Positions 12,619-13,717 of a stretch of 13,717 nucleotides of DNA are shown piece after piece. The position numbers and the translations under genes are program-made. How positions within the stretch are numbered: the stretch's first letter is position 1; every line of letters starts with the position of its first letter. Below the pieces are notes generated by a model. It made no database searches, was not told the DNA's origin, and saw nothing but the letters and a program-made list of their open reading frames with translations. Origin of the DNA: JAGOLU01 sp037138475 (GTDB taxonomy: Bacteria > Patescibacteriota > Microgenomatia > UBA1406 > GWC2-37-13); contig JBAXII010000020.1 of the NCBI GenBank assembly GCA_037138475.1, positions 1-13,717 of the forward strand. Reading direction: 5' to 3'.

Positions 12619-13113
12619 ATGTCATCATCCCCACTTCCAAAACACCCTCCCACTCATAGCTTTGAGATGCGGCTCAATCAAAAGCGCACGTCATCAGAGC
12701 GGATGGCTGATCTGCTCACCTCACGCCTCGGCAGTACGAACTTTTTGATGGTTAACGCGGCTTTTTTTGCAGCATGGATACTCGTAAATACCGGCATGGT
12801 GCCAGGCCTTGAAGTGTTTGACCCATTTCCATTTGGACTGCTCACGATGATCGTCTCGTTGGAGGCGATATTTCTCGCCATCATCGTGCTCATATCCCAA
12901 AACCGCGCTGCAAAGATCGATGACCTGCGCGATGAGGTAGATCTGTATGTGAATACGACCGCAGAAAAAGAGATCACCAAAATGCTCGAGCTCCAGACCA
13001 AGATATTAGAAAAACTTGACGTAGATATATCCCTCGATCGCGAGCTGTCTCACATGCTCAAGCCCACCAATCTCACGAGGGTAGAAAATCAGATCGAGAA
13101 AGAGACGGAGTGA
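12619..13113 (+). CDS. DUF1003 family membrane protein
   Basis: A 164-aa protein with the two-helix DUF1003 layout: a cytosolic N-terminus, ADLLTSRLGSTNFLMVNAAF (residues 30-49) leading into membrane helix 1 (about 42-61), a short loop with FDPFPFGLL (67-75), helix 2 (about 72-92) and the family hallmark ISQNRAAKIDDLRDEVDLYV (92-111). A charged, probably helical C-terminus (TAEKEITKMLELQTKILEKL) follows. The family occurs in many bacteria without a settled function. The preceding gene is separated by 168 bp of repeats, so it is probably transcribed alone. ATG 12619 is supported by the -10 box at exactly 6 nt; a later Met17 would also keep the domain. Confidence 0.88.
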   Translation: MSSSPLPKHPPTHSFEMRLNQKRTSSERMADLLTSRLGSTNFLMVNAAFFAAWILVNTGMVPGLEVFDPFPFGLLTMIVSLEAIFLAIIVLISQNRAAKIDDLRDEVDLYVNTTAEKEITKMLELQTKILEKLDVDISLDRELSHMLKPTNLTRVENQIEKETE

Positions 13114-13155
13114 TATCTGACTCCATATAGGTAAAATACTTCATCTTGCTCCCTT

Positions 13156-13182
13156 TGGATCCTCGCGTTCGCGAGGATGACA
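13156..13182. repeat. REP-like single hairpin
   Basis: ATCCTCGCG TT CGCGAGGAT (13159-13178) is a perfect 9-bp stem, preceded by TTGG and followed by GACAG. It matches half of the double-hairpin type at 6118-6203. There is no T-run after it, so it is not a typical terminator, although it lies about 45 nt after the DUF1003 stop. Confidence 0.7.
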
Positions 13183-13233
13183 GAACTATTGGCACAAGTG
13201 AGAGTGTGATGTCTCTGATCTAGTCCTCATACA

Positions 13234-13297
13234 CCCCCTCCCACTTTGGGGGATATCCCCTCGTTCAGAGATTCATCCCACTTTGTGGAACGAGGGG
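13234..13297. repeat. Two adjacent C/G-rich hairpins
   Basis: CCCCC ... GGGGG (13234-13252, around TCCCACTTT) is followed by a perfect 10-bp stem CCCCTCGTTC (13257-13266) / GAACGAGGGG (13288-13297) enclosing a nested CCAC TTT GTGG. TCCCACTTT occurs in both loops, so the two look like related copies of one unit. No gene is seen in 13114-13373. Confidence 0.65.
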
Positions 13298-13334
13298 GAG
13301 CCACACAAGCTGATTACTTCCTCTGCAACAAAAA

Positions 13335-13361
13335 ACACCCAGGACTTATGTCGCTGGGTGT
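13335..13361 (-). terminator. Intrinsic terminator of the 13374-13717 gene
   Basis: An 8-bp stem ACACCCAG (13335-13342) / CTGGGTGT (13354-13361) with an 11-nt loop. On the minus strand it is followed by TTTTTTG, a good U-tract, 13 nt after the TAA of the leftward gene. On the plus strand a T5 run follows at 13366-13370, so it may also work weakly in that direction. Confidence 0.85.
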
Positions 13362-13373
13362 GCTATTTTTGAC

Positions 13374-13717
13374 TTAGAATTTGAAGAACTTTGAGAGGTA
13401 GTCAGTCATACGCTTCAGCAACGAGTTTGTTTGAGTCAGCTCCTTGCTCTGAGCATCAAGCTTTTTATTTAGCGCATTCACCTGATCTTGAAGCTTCTTC
13501 ATCTCCAAATTTGGGGTGGGAACGAGGGTCTCTTTCGGAACAGGACTGATGACGATCGTCACCTTTGGAGATATCGCTGGCAATATGACAACTCCTCCTG
13601 TTGGTTTCGGGGATACGTTAGGCTTTATAGTGGTCACCGGAAGTGGGGAGATGGCAATCGTTACCTTTGGAGATATCGCTGGCAATATGACAACTCCTCC
13701 TGTTGGTTTCGGGGATA
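13374..13717 (-). CDS. Pro-rich repeat protein with C-terminal coiled coil, partial
   Basis: The 3' end of a leftward gene that stays open through the window edge; 113 codons plus a TAA stop are visible and the start is outside. The N-terminal visible part is a tandem repeat of about 34 residues built from SPKPTGGVVILPAISPKVTI with ISP and Pro/Thr spacers, seen nearly twice. After PKETLVPTPN comes a heptad-patterned coiled coil, MKKLQDQVNALNKKLDAQSK then ELTQTNSLLKRM, ending YLSKFFKF. The composition suggests an extended surface or secreted spacer joined to an oligomerising tail, but the signal peptide, if any, is not in view. I do not recognise a family. The TTG at 13685 is not a start because the repeat continues upstream in frame. 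Confidence 0.75.
   Translation of the reverse strand, partial: SPKPTGGVVILPAISPKVTIAISPLPVTTIKPNVSPKPTGGVVILPAISPKVTIVISPVPKETLVPTPNLEMKKLQDQVNALNKKLDAQSKELTQTNSLLKRMTDYLSKFFKF
13561..13717. repeat. 102-bp in-frame tandem repeat
   Basis: 55 bases at 13561-13615 are identical to 13663-13717 (offset 102 bp, 34 codons). The bases just before each copy (13546-13560 and 13648-13662) are also similar. Perfect identity at DNA level, including third positions, points to recent duplication or ongoing homogenisation. The array continues beyond the window. Confidence 0.9.

Noticed and set aside
12434..12748. Plus-strand 104-codon frame overlapping the GIY-YIG end and DUF1003 start
   Set aside because: It is a translation of the simple-repeat tract (Tyr/Arg/Leu repeats) and continues out of frame into the DUF1003 gene.

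Overview
The window looks like a chromosomal fragment from a Candidate Phyla Radiation (Patescibacteria) bacterium. The grounds are a single-copy housekeeping backbone (tyrosyl-tRNA synthetase, RsmB/NOP-family RNA methyltransferase, tmRNA) mixed with protein families common in these genomes (DUF4258, four-helix-bundle S23 protein, small GIY-YIG protein, DUF1003, DUF4173, Thr/Pro-rich secreted protein). Nearly every intergenic gap is packed with short dispersed repeats. UGA ends several genes, so the UGA=Gly code of some Gracilibacteria does not apply. The class is not resolvable from this sequence alone.

Layout. 1-432: non-coding, an 8-bp tandem repeat followed by two hairpin-forming dispersed repeats. 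433-3417: four genes read leftwards: homospermidine synthase, a frameshifted four-helix-bundle gene, an aquaporin and a DUF4258 protein. 3418-3790: divergent intergenic region with a 20-bp inverted repeat. 3791-9894: four genes read rightwards: RsmB/NOP methyltransferase, a secreted Thr/Pro-rich protein behind a long structured leader, TyrRS, and a DUF4173 multi-pass membrane protein. The last is convergent, with a 1-nt gap, to a GT-C-type membrane glycosyltransferase (9896-11440, leftwards). 11545-11975: tmRNA with its own promoter, followed by a hairpin array. 12112-13113: GIY-YIG protein and DUF1003 membrane protein, rightwards. 13335-13717: terminator and the C-terminal end of a repeat-containing, Pro-rich coiled-coil protein read leftwards and cut by the window edge.

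No operon joins these genes into one pathway; most are probably transcribed singly. The strongest non-coding signals are three. First, dispersed repeats keep a consistent orientation relative to genes: one strand faces start codons, and the complementary strand follows stop codons and sometimes supplies the stop. Second, near-consensus -10 boxes lie exactly 6 nt before ATG, suggesting leaderless mRNAs. Third, four small stem-loops share a CGTCAAACG/CGTTTGACG core but have different, still complementary, outer arms just after the tmRNA.
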